DNA from: JARRQJ01 sp963810615
GTDB taxonomy: Bacteria > Pseudomonadota > Gammaproteobacteria > DRLM01
Length of the DNA: 64,000 nucleotides
Reading direction: 5' to 3'
Assembly: GCA_963810615.1 (NCBI GenBank)
Contig: CAWEOA010000007.1
Coordinates: 434,001 to 498,000 of the forward strand
Numbering within the stretch: the stretch's first letter is position 1; each line of letters opens with the position of its first letter. Made by a program: the position numbers and the translations under genes. Shown in pieces: positions 33,464-42,882 of this stretch. Below the pieces are notes generated by a model. The model had not been told where the DNA came from, did not search any database, and was given only the letters and a program-made list of their open reading frames with translations.

Positions 33464-35131
33464 TCAGGCGTCCAGACGGCGATACTTGATGCGATGGGGT
33501 TGATCGGCGTCGGTACCGAGGCGCCGATGGCGATCGGCTTCGTAATCGGCGTAGTTGCCCTCGAACCAGACCACCTTGCTGTCGCCCTCGAAGGCTAGCA
33601 TGTGAGTGGCGATGCGATCCAGGAACCAGCGGTCGTGGGAGATCACCACCACGCAACCGGGGAAATCCAGGATGGCCTCTTCCAGGGCACGCAGGGTTTC
33701 CACATCGAGATCGTTGGTCGGTTCATCCAGCAGCAATACATTGCCGCCGCTCTTCAGCAGCTTGGCCAGGTGCAACCGGTTGCGCTCTCCACCAGACAGT
33801 TCCTTGACCAGCTTTTGCTGGTCGGTGCCCTTGAAATTGAAGCGGCTGAGGTAGGCGCGGGACGGCATCTGGAATTTTCCCACGGTAATGATGTCCTGGC
33901 CGTCGGAGATTTCCTGCCAGGCAGTGTTGTCACCCGAGAGGTCGTCACGGGATTGATCCACATAGGCGAGCTCTACCGTTTCGCCGATGTGCAACTCACC
34001 GCCGTCGGGTTTTTCCTGCCCGGTGAGCATGCGGAACAGGGTAGTCTTGCCGGCACCGTTGGGGCCGATCACGCCGACGATGCCGCCGCGCGGGAGATTG
34101 AAACTCAGGCCGTCGATGAGCAGCCGGTCGCCGTAGGCCTTGCGCAGCTCTTTGGCTTCGACCACCGTGTCACCTAGGCGCGGTCCGGGCGGAATGAAGA
34201 TCTCCTTAGTCTCGTTGCGTTGCTGGTTCTCCTGGGAGGAAAGATCTTCGAAGCGGGCGATGCGCGCCTTGCTCTTGGCATGACGACCCTTGGGATTGGA
34301 ACGCACCCATTCCAGTTCCGCCTTCATGGCGCGCTGGCGGGCGCTTTCCTGTTTCTCCTCGACCTCCAGGCGCTTCTCCTTTTGCTCCAGCCACGAGGAG
34401 TAATTACCTTCCCAGGGTATGCCGTGGCCGCGGTCCAGTTCCAGGATCCAGCCGCAGACATTGTCGAGGAAGTAGCGGTCGTGGGTCACGGCGATCACCG
34501 TACCCTTGTATTCGTGGAGAAACCGCTCCAGCCAGGCCACCGATTCGGCATCCAGATGGTTGGTGGGCTCGTCGAGCAACAACATATCCGGCCCGGACAG
34601 CAATAACTGGCACAAGGCCACGCGGCGCTTTTCGCCGCCGGATAATTTGGCGACGTCGGCATCCCATGCGGGCAGGCGCAGGGCGTCGGCGGCGATTTCC
34701 AATTGCCGTTCCAGGTTATGGCCGTCGACGGTCTGGATGAAGGATTCCAGCTCGCCTTGTTCCTTGGCCAGGGCGTCGAAATCGGCATCGGGGTTGGCGT
34801 ACTCGGCGTAGAGGGCATCCAAACGCGCCAAGGCGTCCTTGACCGCTTGCACCGCCTCTTCGACGTTACCGCGCACGGTCTTGCCGGTATCGAGATGCGG
34901 TTCCTGGGCCAGGTAACCGATACGGATACCCGGTTGCGGGCGCGCTTCGCCGAGATATTCCCTGTCCACGCCGGCCATGATCCGCAGCAGGGTGGATTTA
35001 CCCGCGCCGTTCAAGCCGAGGACGCCGATTTTGGCGCCCGGAAAAAAAGACAGGTAGATATCGCGGAGAATCTCGCGTTTGGGTGGGACCACTTTGCCCA
35101 CCCCATTCATGGTGTAGATGTACTGGGCCAT
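33464..35131 (-). CDS. ettA: Energy-dependent translational throttle protein EttA
   Basis: ABC-F protein of 555 residues that binds the ribosomal E site and gates the first elongation step according to ATP/ADP. The two ABC modules each have a Walker A (GLNGAGKST, GPNGAGKTT) and signature (LSGGEKRR, LSGGERNR). The arm insertion lies in module one, and the linker after it (VRSNPKGRHAKSKARI) is characteristic. Both Walker B Glu residues are present (LLLDEPTNHLD, LLLDEPTNDLD). No transmembrane segments. Confidence 0.96.
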   Translation of the reverse strand: MAQYIYTMNGVGKVVPPKREILRDIYLSFFPGAKIGVLGLNGAGKSTLLRIMAGVDREYLGEARPQPGIRIGYLAQEPHLDTGKTVRGNVEEAVQAVKDALARLDALYAEYANPDADFDALAKEQGELESFIQTVDGHNLERQLEIAADALRLPAWDADVAKLSGGEKRRVALCQLLLSGPDMLLLDEPTNHLDAESVAWLERFLHEYKGTVIAVTHDRYFLDNVCGWILELDRGHGIPWEGNYSSWLEQKEKRLEVEEKQESARQRAMKAELEWVRSNPKGRHAKSKARIARFEDLSSQENQQRNETKEIFIPPGPRLGDTVVEAKELRKAYGDRLLIDGLSFNLPRGGIVGVIGPNGAGKTTLFRMLTGQEKPDGGELHIGETVELAYVDQSRDDLSGDNTAWQEISDGQDIITVGKFQMPSRAYLSRFNFKGTDQQKLVKELSGGERNRLHLAKLLKSGGNVLLLDEPTNDLDVETLRALEEAILDFPGCVVVISHDRWFLDRIATHMLAFEGDSKVVWFEGNYADYEADRHRRLGTDADQPHRIKYRRLDA

Positions 35132-35295
35132 TATGAAACGTCCTGTGACATAGAAAACGGTCGCTGGATTAGCGACGCATGATTATAGCAATCAATTGCA
35201 CTGTGATAAAAAGATTAGCCGATGTTTGACAGGGTGCGGGGGTTAATTGTTATGTTTTCCCGTTATGACACGCTAAACGTGGCAGGCCAGAAGCC

Positions 35296-35886
35296 GTGGA
35301 AACACAGTACGACGATTCGCCGGGGGAAGTACCGTCCGCGCTTACACTGTATACCGTCGGGCACGGTGGGCGTTCCGCAACGGAATTTCTTGACGTATTG
35401 CGCGCCGCCGTCATCGGCTGTACAGCGGATGTTCGCAGCTATCCGGTTTTGCGCCGCCATCCACAGTTTTCGCAAAAGACACTGGTGCCTTTGTTAGAGG
35501 AAACCGCAATCGGTTACCACTGGCTGGGTAAGGCGCTGGGTGGGTTCCGGCACTGCGCATCACCGTCCATCCATACCGAGCTGGCGTGCGATTCATCACG
35601 CGCCTATGCCGATCATATGTCGTCCACGGCGTTCCAAGAGGGCATGACCGAACTGCTGGCACTGGCTCGCGTCAGGCTCACCGCCATGCTCTGCGCCGAA
35701 CGACTTCCCCAGCATTGCCATCGCGCCATAATTTACGATTACTTGACGGCAAAGGGTATCGCCGTCATCCATATCGTGGAAGATGACAAGCACATGCCCC
35801 ATTGCCTCAGTGGCGCGGCGCGCTGGGCGCAAGGGCGACTTATCTATGATCGTGGGGACCGCCAACAACTGGAGTGGGCATTCTAA
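35296..35886 (+). CDS. DUF488 family protein
   Basis: A 196-residue protein with the DUF488 marks: TVGHGGRSATEFLDVLR at the N-terminus, DVRSYPVLRRHPQFS, YHWLGKALGG, then ALARVRLTAMLCAERLPQHCHRAII with a conserved Cys/His pair near residue 140. The family is widespread and its function is not established. The start is taken as GTG 35296, just past the divergent ettA promoter region; no strong ribosome-binding site is visible. Confidence 0.88.
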   Translation: METQYDDSPGEVPSALTLYTVGHGGRSATEFLDVLRAAVIGCTADVRSYPVLRRHPQFSQKTLVPLLEETAIGYHWLGKALGGFRHCASPSIHTELACDSSRAYADHMSSTAFQEGMTELLALARVRLTAMLCAERLPQHCHRAIIYDYLTAKGIAVIHIVEDDKHMPHCLSGAARWAQGRLIYDRGDRQQLEWAF

Positions 35887-36088
35887 GACCGGTTTGGCGA
35901 TGGACGCTCGTGACGCATATACGACAAAACTGCATTAAGAGGGGGCGCGCTTGATGTCAAATTACCAGCGAGCTTAGTTAACTAGCTGTTCTTTAAGGGG
36001 GCGATAATTGGCATGAGGAATGCATTGTCATAGTCGTGATTCAATATAGACATCGTCTTCTTGAGTCATATAATCCCTCTCCCTGTTT

Positions 36089-36124
36089 GGCGGAGTGCCC
36101 CCAAGGCTCTCCGCCTTTTTATTT
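36089..36124 (+). terminator. Intrinsic terminator (plus strand) downstream of DUF488 gene
   Basis: GGCGGAG (36089-36095) pairs with CTCCGCC (36109-36115), with an inner GCC/GGC pairing, followed by TTTTTATTT. It is about 200 bp beyond the DUF488 stop codon and just beyond the end of the convergent aldolase-dehydrogenase gene. Confidence 0.75.
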
Positions 36125-36148
36125 GCGCGGCCGGGGGAGGTTGCTGCA

Positions 36149-38122
36149 TCAAATCACCCTGTCGTTACCGCCGTCCACAGGGACCTGCGCCCCGGTTGTT
36201 TTGCCGAACAAGGCGCCGCACATCTCCGCCGCCAGTTCGGCGACATCGCGGCTGGTGACTTCCACCTTGAGCACATTATTGGTCTTGTACTGTTCCACGC
36301 TTAAACCATAGTGAACGGCACGTGCCTGGAGAACGTCCTCGTTCCACAGGCCGGTATCGAACACCGCATTGGGATGCAGAGAATTGACGCGAATATGGTC
36401 GCCGCCCCATTCCAAGGCGGCCACCCGCGCCAATTGATTGAGGGCGGCCTTGGAGGCGGAGTAGGCGGCGGCGCCCGGGCCGGGGGCCGGGACATTCTTC
36501 GAGCCGATGACCACCACCCGGCCGCCGCGCGGCGCCAGTTTCAATAAGGGATGGGCCTCGCGCATCAAACTGAAATTGGCATCGAGGTTGATGCTCATCA
36601 CCCGTTGCCATTCGGCGTTGTCGAGTTCGGCAATACGGTGGCCGGGGGGGAATACACCGGCGTTGAGGATCAGCATATCCAGGCCACCGAAACGGCGCAC
36701 GGTGGCCTCCAAGGCGGCGATTAGCTGTGTGTCATCGCTGACATCGCACGGGATTCCCAGGAAGGCAGGAGAAGGAAGCAGGCTTGCGACAGTGGGATTG
36801 ATATCCAAGCCCACCACGGCGGCGCCACGGGCCAGCAGAGCATCGACGCAGGCCCGGCCGATGCCGGAGGCGGCGCCGGTAATCAGTGCGACCTCACCGC
36901 TGAACGGCGGCGGGTTGCCGGCCTTACGCAGCTTGGCCTGCTCCAGATCCCAGTATTCCATGTCGAACAGATCCCGCGCCGATAACGACTGATAACCGCC
37001 CAGGGCCTCGGCGCGCAGGATGATGTCCATGGTGTGGTCGTAGATATCCGCGACTATGGCAGCGTCTTTGGCGCTGCGGCCCACGGTGCTCATACCCCAG
37101 ACGGGGTCCAGGATGACTCGCGGCGTAGGGTCGAGCATGGTCTTGGGTTCGCGGGCGCCAGGGGCATGCTCGGCGAAATAGGCCTTATAGGTATCGATGT
37201 AGGCATCCACCCCGCGTCCCAGCATGGGCAGGCGCTTGGTGCGGATCACATGATCCGGCGTTGCCGGGCCCTGTTGAGCAATGCGCGCCACCCCGGGATG
37301 ACGGGCGAAGGCCAGAGACCGGTCGCTGGTCTGGGTGGCCACGATCATAGGTGCCCCCGCCAGATGCGAAAGCCGTTGCCGCAAGGCCGCCAACTCGGTA
37401 CGCAATGCCGGACCTGGCGGATCTTGTGCGACCGTGGGCAGGGTCCATGCTTTTTCGCGGTCAAGATATTGTTCGGCGCGGTTGACCAGTTCGATCATGC
37501 GCTCATAGGATTCCCGCGCCGTGGCGCCGAAGGAAAAGATGCCGTGATTCAGCAAGACCATGCCGATGGTGCGGGGTCCGGCCTCGGCGGCGAAGTGCCG
37601 CGCGCATTCCCGTGCCAGATCGAAGCCGGGCATCACATAAGGCAGCACCACCACACTGTCGCCGTATATCTCACGGATGCGCGCCGGACCGTCCTCGGTA
37701 TTGGTGGTGGTGACAATGGCGTCGGCATGGGTATGGTCCACGTATTTATAGGGCAAAACCGCATGGAGTATCGCTTCCACGGATGGGGTGGGGGCGTCAG
37801 CTTTAATGGTGTGAGTCTTTAATTCATTGACCATCTGCGGATCGGATAGGCTGTCCAGTTTGGAGAGGGCAATGAGGTGATCCATCTTCACCGGGGCGAA
37901 ACCCGCGGTATCGATACGCTCCAAGTCCCAACCGCTGCCCTTTACATAGAGGATTTCCTGCGCTACGCCGAGGATGTTGCTCTCGGTGATCTTCACCGAC
38001 GTATTGCCGCCGCCGTGCAGTACCAGGGACGGATCACGGCCCAATAGCCGCGAGGAATAGACGCGCAGGCCCAAATCGCCCTGGTATTGTGCCGCTTCCT
38101 GATCGTCCCACAGACTTTTCAT
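36149..38122 (-). CDS. Bifunctional class II aldolase / short-chain dehydrogenase
   Basis: A 657-residue fusion. The N-terminal half is a class II (zinc) aldolase domain: HGGGNTSVK binds phosphate, and the zinc histidines lie in DHTHADAI and LLNHGIFSFG. The C-terminal half (from about 415) is a Rossmann-fold dehydrogenase with TGAASGIGRACV, LNAGVFPPGH and catalytic YSASK. The same fusion is the RhaD-type rhamnulose-1-phosphate aldolase/lactaldehyde dehydrogenase. No rhamnose genes are nearby, so the true sugar phosphate is uncertain. Single gene, no obvious regulator. Confidence 0.93.
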   Translation of the reverse strand: MKSLWDDQEAAQYQGDLGLRVYSSRLLGRDPSLVLHGGGNTSVKITESNILGVAQEILYVKGSGWDLERIDTAGFAPVKMDHLIALSKLDSLSDPQMVNELKTHTIKADAPTPSVEAILHAVLPYKYVDHTHADAIVTTTNTEDGPARIREIYGDSVVVLPYVMPGFDLARECARHFAAEAGPRTIGMVLLNHGIFSFGATARESYERMIELVNRAEQYLDREKAWTLPTVAQDPPGPALRTELAALRQRLSHLAGAPMIVATQTSDRSLAFARHPGVARIAQQGPATPDHVIRTKRLPMLGRGVDAYIDTYKAYFAEHAPGAREPKTMLDPTPRVILDPVWGMSTVGRSAKDAAIVADIYDHTMDIILRAEALGGYQSLSARDLFDMEYWDLEQAKLRKAGNPPPFSGEVALITGAASGIGRACVDALLARGAAVVGLDINPTVASLLPSPAFLGIPCDVSDDTQLIAALEATVRRFGGLDMLILNAGVFPPGHRIAELDNAEWQRVMSINLDANFSLMREAHPLLKLAPRGGRVVVIGSKNVPAPGPGAAAYSASKAALNQLARVAALEWGGDHIRVNSLHPNAVFDTGLWNEDVLQARAVHYGLSVEQYKTNNVLKVEVTSRDVAELAAEMCGALFGKTTGAQVPVDGGNDRVI

Positions 38123-38376
38123 GCTAAGGCGCTCTTCAATTTACGGATGCGTTTCGTCACCGCTCCCCGCTTGGGTACATATACCCGTGGCGGCGGGGGA
38201 GGCATCATTATTTGAGCGGGAGATTATACCGTTTTCAGTGATAAGAATCGGTATTGACGCGCCGGGTGCATGGCACTCATGCCTGCGGCCGCGCCGTAAA
38301 AAATAATTAGATGTGCTTTTTAACGCCGCACATAAGCTGAATTCGCAATCAAAGGCAAACGGGCGTCATTATAATT

Positions 38377-38829
38377 TTATTGACACATGTCATTTACGAT
38401 CTTGCGGGTCTCCAGGAGCTTGGCCTGCTTTTCCTCTTCACTCATGACCCGTACGGAGCCGTCCGCGGCCGTAATACGAACCCGGGGGTGATTTTCCAGT
38501 TGGGTAAGACGTTGTTTCGCCAGTTGGCAATTTTGCTCGCGGGCGGCCTGTTGTCGCGCTTGTTGCTGCTTGTCTGGCGGCGCGGCTGCTGCCGGACTAG
38601 TGGCGGAATTCTGCGTTGGCGGGGAAGTGTCCACTGGAGACTGCCCTGGATTAGTATCGCCCGGCGGAGGGGATGAACGCATTACCTGATAGTGGCCGGA
38701 AGGCGGAGGGCTTTGCGAATACTGGGTTACACCGTTGGCGTCTACCCATTTATAGAATGCGGCGTGGACAGACAACGAGACGACGATCAGTGTTGCGCCC
38801 AGCAGCAAACGATTCGTGAACGTGCTCAT
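38377..38829 (-). CDS. DUF4124 periplasmic protein
   Basis: A 150-residue exported protein. The signal peptide runs to about residue 23 (cleavage after SVHA). It is followed at once by FYKWVDANGVTQYSQSPP, the DUF4124 mark, then a Pro/Ser/Gln-rich disordered stretch (45-95) and a helical C-terminus with two cysteines (C102, C149), which may form a disulfide. The family is common in Gammaproteobacteria with unknown function. It may be the last gene of the glp-like operon, 85 bp beyond it. Confidence 0.87.
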   Translation of the reverse strand: MSTFTNRLLLGATLIVVSLSVHAAFYKWVDANGVTQYSQSPPPSGHYQVMRSSPPPGDTNPGQSPVDTSPPTQNSATSPAAAAPPDKQQQARQQAAREQNCQLAKQRLTQLENHPRVRITAADGSVRVMSEEEKQAKLLETRKIVNDMCQ

Positions 38830-38914
38830 AGTAACCTCACCTGCTTTTCTTGGGCGGCATCATCCCCTAGTTATCGGCGGTTGCCGCAAGCGCTTCAACC
38901 CGGGCTATTGGCGG

Positions 38915-40102
38915 CTAGGGGAGGGGGACGGGCTTGAGTATAAGGTTTGTAGTATCGGCCACAATTTTACGTGCCGGGAGGCTGGAATGTAAACGCGCCA
39001 TGACGGCGGCGGAAGTCGCACGATAGGCGGTAAGTTTGCCGCCGTAGATGGTGAGCAGGCGCGGTTTGGCGGGGTGGTCCGGATGGAGGATGGTTTCGCG
39101 GGACCGCCCAAAGGGCGTGCCGCCCCGGGCGGGGAGGACACGCAAGCCGGCGAAGACCGCGAAGATGTTTTGCGGTGCATGACGGTAACGCGGGAAATAA
39201 TGAGAGAAGGTTTCCCACAAGTAATCAATCTCGCTGTTGAGGGGGCGCAGCTGGGAAGGATCTCCCTGGTAGACGGTTTCCGTGGTACCCACCAAGGTCT
39301 TGCGCCGCCACGGCATGACGAATACCGCGCGGTGATCCCGGGGGGCCTCCAGATAGTAGATACCCTGGGTCAAGGGTTCCGGTATCACGATATGGGTGCC
39401 GGCCACCAGATCGACTTTGATCTGTCGCGGCGGGGGCGTGACATTGTTCAAGACCTCGTTGACCCAGGGGCCGGCGGCGTTGACCACCGCCAGACATTCG
39501 CATTGATAGGACTGTTCTGCCATCCGGTAATGTACCACCGCACCCTGTGCATGGCATTCCACCTGTTGCAGCCTTGCCGGGACGCGTAATTCGGCTCCCA
39601 GTTCCTGGGCCGACTGCATCACGGCGCGGGTGAGGGCCGCATCGTCGGTTTGTGCATCGGGATAGCAGTACACCGCTTCCAGATCTTCCGTGATCAAGCC
39701 GTCCAGGCGTTCCCAATGGTGGCGGGAGAGGGTGGAATAGCGCGACACCTTGCTGCCGCCGGCCAGCAGATCGTAGAGTGCCAGGCCGAGGCGGATTTTC
39801 CAGGGACGGCGCTGGGTGTGGCGGTAAACGGGCAGGTAAAAAGGGCGCAGACGCACCAGTTCCGGTGCCAGCTTGAGCAACAGGGCGCGCTCGCGCAGGC
39901 ATTCGCGCACCAGGGAAAACTGAGCGCTTTCCAGATAACGGAGTCCGCCGTGAATGAGCTTGCTGGAACGACTGGAAGTGCCGGCGGCGAGTGCTGTCTG
40001 TTCCAGGACCAAGACCGTGTATCCTTGCGCAGCGGCTGCCTGGGCTACCCCAACCCCATGTATGCCGCCGCCGATGACTACGAGATCGTAGCGCTCAGTC
40101 AA
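38915..40102 (-). CDS. glpD: FAD-dependent glycerol-3-phosphate dehydrogenase, short form
   Basis: Oxidises glycerol 3-phosphate to dihydroxyacetone phosphate at the inner membrane, passing electrons to quinone. The DAO fold is clear: IGGGIHGVGVAQAAAAQG for FAD, TSSRSSKLIHGGLRYLE, VNAAGPWVNEVL, FVMPWRRKTLVGTTE and IYGGKLTAYRA. At 395 residues it ends soon after this last motif, so the C-terminal helical cap of about 110 residues found in E. coli GlpD (501) is missing. It overlaps the phosphodiesterase gene by 8 bp. Confidence 0.87.
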   Translation of the reverse strand: MTERYDLVVIGGGIHGVGVAQAAAAQGYTVLVLEQTALAAGTSSRSSKLIHGGLRYLESAQFSLVRECLRERALLLKLAPELVRLRPFYLPVYRHTQRRPWKIRLGLALYDLLAGGSKVSRYSTLSRHHWERLDGLITEDLEAVYCYPDAQTDDAALTRAVMQSAQELGAELRVPARLQQVECHAQGAVVHYRMAEQSYQCECLAVVNAAGPWVNEVLNNVTPPPRQIKVDLVAGTHIVIPEPLTQGIYYLEAPRDHRAVFVMPWRRKTLVGTTETVYQGDPSQLRPLNSEIDYLWETFSHYFPRYRHAPQNIFAVFAGLRVLPARGGTPFGRSRETILHPDHPAKPRLLTIYGGKLTAYRATSAAVMARLHSSLPARKIVADTTNLILKPVPLP

Positions 40103-40850
40103 AGCATCCCCCGCGCCGAAGCTGCGGGTTCTTTAACATTTCCCCTATAGCCATGGTTTCGATCAAGGTAGCGCCCCGGGTTGCCAATTGCAGGGCGAGC
40201 TTGGCCTGGGTCACATCATAGAACACCCATTTCCACGGTCCGTGCCACAATGGCGCTGGGGCCTTGGGCAATTTGGTGTGATTGCAGATCAGGAAATCCG
40301 GTACCAGTTCGGTGGCGCGGGTCAGGGCATCCTGGTTCCAATTTTTCATCACCCAGCCGATGCGCTTGGCGCCCATGGCGCGGGCGCAGCGCAAGGCCAG
40401 GATGTCATAGGAAATGATCACGCAGCGCTCCCGGATCGGAGCCAGTACGGAGAGGGCGGTTTTTACCGCTATTTCCCGGCCGATATTCTCCAGGCTTTCT
40501 TCTTTGAGCTCGACGAAGGGCACGACGCGGGGATGTTCGCGCAGCAGTTCTACGGCCGCGGCGAGGGTGGGTATGGTAAAGCTGCGATAGCGTTTGCCGA
40601 AGCGGCTCGGTTCATTGGCCGGGAGATTCGCCAGTTTTTCCAGGTCGGTGTTGACGATGCGTCCCCGGGTCCCGGTGGTACGCATCAGGCTGGGATCGTG
40701 TAATAGGACGGGGACACCGTCGGCAGTGAATTGCACGTCGAACTCCACAAAACACGCTCCCGCCTTGATGGCAGCGCTTATCCCTTCAAGGGTATTTTCC
40801 GGGTATTTCCGGGGATATCCCCGGTGGGCGATGAGTTGCGGTGCCTCCAT
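40095..40850 (-). CDS. Glycerophosphodiester phosphodiesterase (GDPD family)
   Basis: Hydrolyses deacylated phospholipid (glycerophosphodiesters) to glycerol 3-phosphate and alcohol. In the 251-residue protein the catalytic residues are in IAHRGYPRKYPENTLEG and VEFDVQFTADGVPVLLHDPSLMRTT (HRG, ENT, E-D, and HD pairs all present). There is no signal peptide, so it would be cytoplasmic like UgpQ. ATG 40850 has AAAGGA seven bases upstream; the frame is open to 40916. It overlaps the dehydrogenase that would use its product. Confidence 0.92.
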   Translation of the reverse strand: MEAPQLIAHRGYPRKYPENTLEGISAAIKAGACFVEFDVQFTADGVPVLLHDPSLMRTTGTRGRIVNTDLEKLANLPANEPSRFGKRYRSFTIPTLAAAVELLREHPRVVPFVELKEESLENIGREIAVKTALSVLAPIRERCVIISYDILALRCARAMGAKRIGWVMKNWNQDALTRATELVPDFLICNHTKLPKAPAPLWHGPWKWVFYDVTQAKLALQLATRGATLIETMAIGEMLKNPQLRRGGCFD

Positions 40851-40957
40851 GCCTCCATCCTTTCTTATGCTCGAGCCCGAAAAAATGTACACGTTACCTA
40901 GCGGGCTTGGCAACATGTTTTTGATTTTTTAACAACATTTTATTCAATGTGAGCCAA

Positions 40958-42391
40958 TTATTTACGCAGTGTAGCCTCGAGTTCTTTGCGCCACGCCTGA
41001 TAGCGACCATCCAAAATGGGATCGGTTTGGGGAAGAAATGGCGTATCCACATTCCGATCCAATGCAGGCCCGTAAGTGCCATTAAGCAACACCAGCAAAC
41101 CCCGGGTACTGGCTTCATGGTCTTCAGGACGGTGCAGCGGCAGGCCGCTCAGGTTGGCGAGACGCTGACATATCCCATCCAGCTTGGATAGTCCGCCGCT
41201 GATGACGATGCTCCGCGCGTTACCTATGCTGTGGGCCATTTCCTCCAGATTGACCTGTAAGAGAAAGACGATGCTTTCACATACCGCCACACTCTTTTCC
41301 ACCGCCGTGCCTTCAGCATTGAAGTGCGATGCAAACAGCGGTTGCAGATACGGTGTGCCCAGGCCTGCAATTCCATTAAGGAATAAAGGCGGTTGCGAGT
41401 GTTTGTTCAGCCAATCCGGCAGGTGACGAATGATGTCCGTTTCATCCCTATCCAGCTGCGAAGCCAGCCATGTAATGGCGCTTCCCGCGCCGTTGACCGT
41501 GCCTTCCAAGGCATAGATGCGCCGCGTTTGATCCTGGTAGGCCAGACTGGTGAGCAGCGGGGAGGGTGGAGGACGATGGGGCAGACCTTGTTGGAGAAAC
41601 GCTCCGGTACCGAGATTGATCATGACCGTGTCGGCGGCGGGTTCCCCGGCGGCGAATAAGGCGGCGGATTGGTCGCCGGTCACCAGCGTGAGCGGGATGT
41701 GCCGCTGCCCGGCATGGATATGTCCCCAGCTGTAGCGTGTGGCCACGCATGGCGGTAATGGTTGAATGGGGATGCCGAATAGCTGTGCCAGGCGGGGGTC
41801 CCAGTCGCCGTTATCCAGACTCCATAACAAGGTTCGGGAGGCATTGGCCGGATCGGCGGCCAAGGTTCTTTCCTCGGTAAGCCGGTAGATGAGAAAACTG
41901 GCCAGCGGTCCCCAGGCGAGCCGCCCCTCTTGCCAGGCGCTTTGCACTGCGGGGATATGATCCCAGCACCAGCGCAGCTTACTCGCGCCGTAATGCGGTG
42001 AGAGCGGCAAGCCGGTACATTGCCGAATCTCCGCGGATTGGCCGGCGAGTCCTTGCAGCCAGCCGGCAGTGCGCCGGTCTTGCCAGCTGATGACAGGCGA
42101 TAGGGCCGCGCCGCTGCCAGTATCCCAACACACCACGGAAGATCGCTGCGTAGCCAGGCCTGCAGCAACAATCGGCACGGGGCCCGCGTAGCGCAGTGCC
42201 TCGTTGATGGCCGACTGTACCGAGGCCACCAGTTCCTCGGGGTCGTGTTCGACGTGTTCCGCGGCGGGTCGGCGGGTATGAATGACGACACTGCCACCGC
42301 CCAGCAAGTCACCCTTGTCCGTGAATAAGGAGGCACGGCTGGCGTGTCCCCCTTGATCGATGGCCAGGTATAGGTGAGTATTCGAGTTCAC
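40958..42391 (-). CDS. FGGY-family carbohydrate kinase, glycerol kinase-like
   Basis: A 477-residue sugar kinase. The first domain has LYLAIDQGGHASRASLF, EHVEHDPEELVASV and VISWQDRRTAGW; the second GDQSAALFAAGEP, NLGTGAFLQQG and an IVISGGLSKLDG stretch. The layout is that of glycerol kinase, but the phosphate loop DQGTTSSRA reads DQGGHASRA, and the glycerol-contacting Arg-Glu pair of E. coli GlpK (QRETT) reads QRSSV. With glpD and a phosphodiesterase downstream, glycerol remains plausible, but another polyol is possible. GTG 42391 fits the family start; the frame stays open to 42496. Confidence 0.82.
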   Translation of the reverse strand: MNSNTHLYLAIDQGGHASRASLFTDKGDLLGGGSVVIHTRRPAAEHVEHDPEELVASVQSAINEALRYAGPVPIVAAGLATQRSSVVCWDTGSGAALSPVISWQDRRTAGWLQGLAGQSAEIRQCTGLPLSPHYGASKLRWCWDHIPAVQSAWQEGRLAWGPLASFLIYRLTEERTLAADPANASRTLLWSLDNGDWDPRLAQLFGIPIQPLPPCVATRYSWGHIHAGQRHIPLTLVTGDQSAALFAAGEPAADTVMINLGTGAFLQQGLPHRPPPSPLLTSLAYQDQTRRIYALEGTVNGAGSAITWLASQLDRDETDIIRHLPDWLNKHSQPPLFLNGIAGLGTPYLQPLFASHFNAEGTAVEKSVAVCESIVFLLQVNLEEMAHSIGNARSIVISGGLSKLDGICQRLANLSGLPLHRPEDHEASTRGLLVLLNGTYGPALDRNVDTPFLPQTDPILDGRYQAWRKELEATLRK

Positions 42392-42507
42392 CGGGGGTCT
42401 CTGCTTCTGCCGCGCGAAGGGGCGATTGTAACATCGGTCGTGATGTTCACCGGATTTTATCGTGACGCAGGAGCAGCTATGCGGCTCCGCTTTCAAAGAA
42501 CAGGACG

Positions 42508-42882
42508 ATGTTCGCTATTAGAGAAATATTGCACGCCGGCCTGTTGGTCGATGACACTGACCGCTCACTGAAATTCTACCAAGGTGTTCTAGGGTTGGAG
42601 GTAGAGGCTACGCGACCCGATCTGGGCTATCCCGGTGCGTGGCTGCGCGTCGGCCACCAACAATTGCATCTCTTGGAGCTGCCCAATCCGGATCCGGTTG
42701 CGGGCCGTCCCGCCCACGGCGGGCGCGATCGTCATCTTGCCCTGCGCATAGCGGATATAGATGAGCTGCGTCGCGCTTTGGATGCGGCGGGCATCGCTTA
42801 TACGCAAAGCAAGTCGGGGAGAAAAGCCGTGTTTTGTCGTGACCCCGACGGCAATGCCTTGGAGTTTATAGAACAGGGTTAA
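42508..42882 (+). CDS. VOC (glyoxalase/bleomycin resistance) family protein
   Basis: A 124-residue single vicinal-oxygen-chelate module: ILHAGLLVDDTDRSLKFYQGVLGLEVE at the start and CRDPDGNALEFIEQG at the end. Metal-ligand candidates are His9 and Glu near 120, with a third in RHLALRIADID. Substrate cannot be predicted for this family. It overlaps the end of the convergent rnd gene by 4 bp and is divergent from the kinase operon. Confidence 0.9.
   Translation: MFAIREILHAGLLVDDTDRSLKFYQGVLGLEVEATRPDLGYPGAWLRVGHQQLHLLELPNPDPVAGRPAHGGRDRHLALRIADIDELRRALDAAGIAYTQSKSGRKAVFCRDPDGNALEFIEQG

Noticed and set aside
35975..35984. Perfect TAGTTAACTA palindrome in the gap after the DUF488 gene
   Set aside because: Short, AT-rich and not near a start codon; expected by chance at this length.
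38915..40102. glpD as a truncated pseudogene
   Set aside because: All FAD and substrate motifs are present, the frame is intact, and it overlaps its operon neighbour; more likely a short family member.
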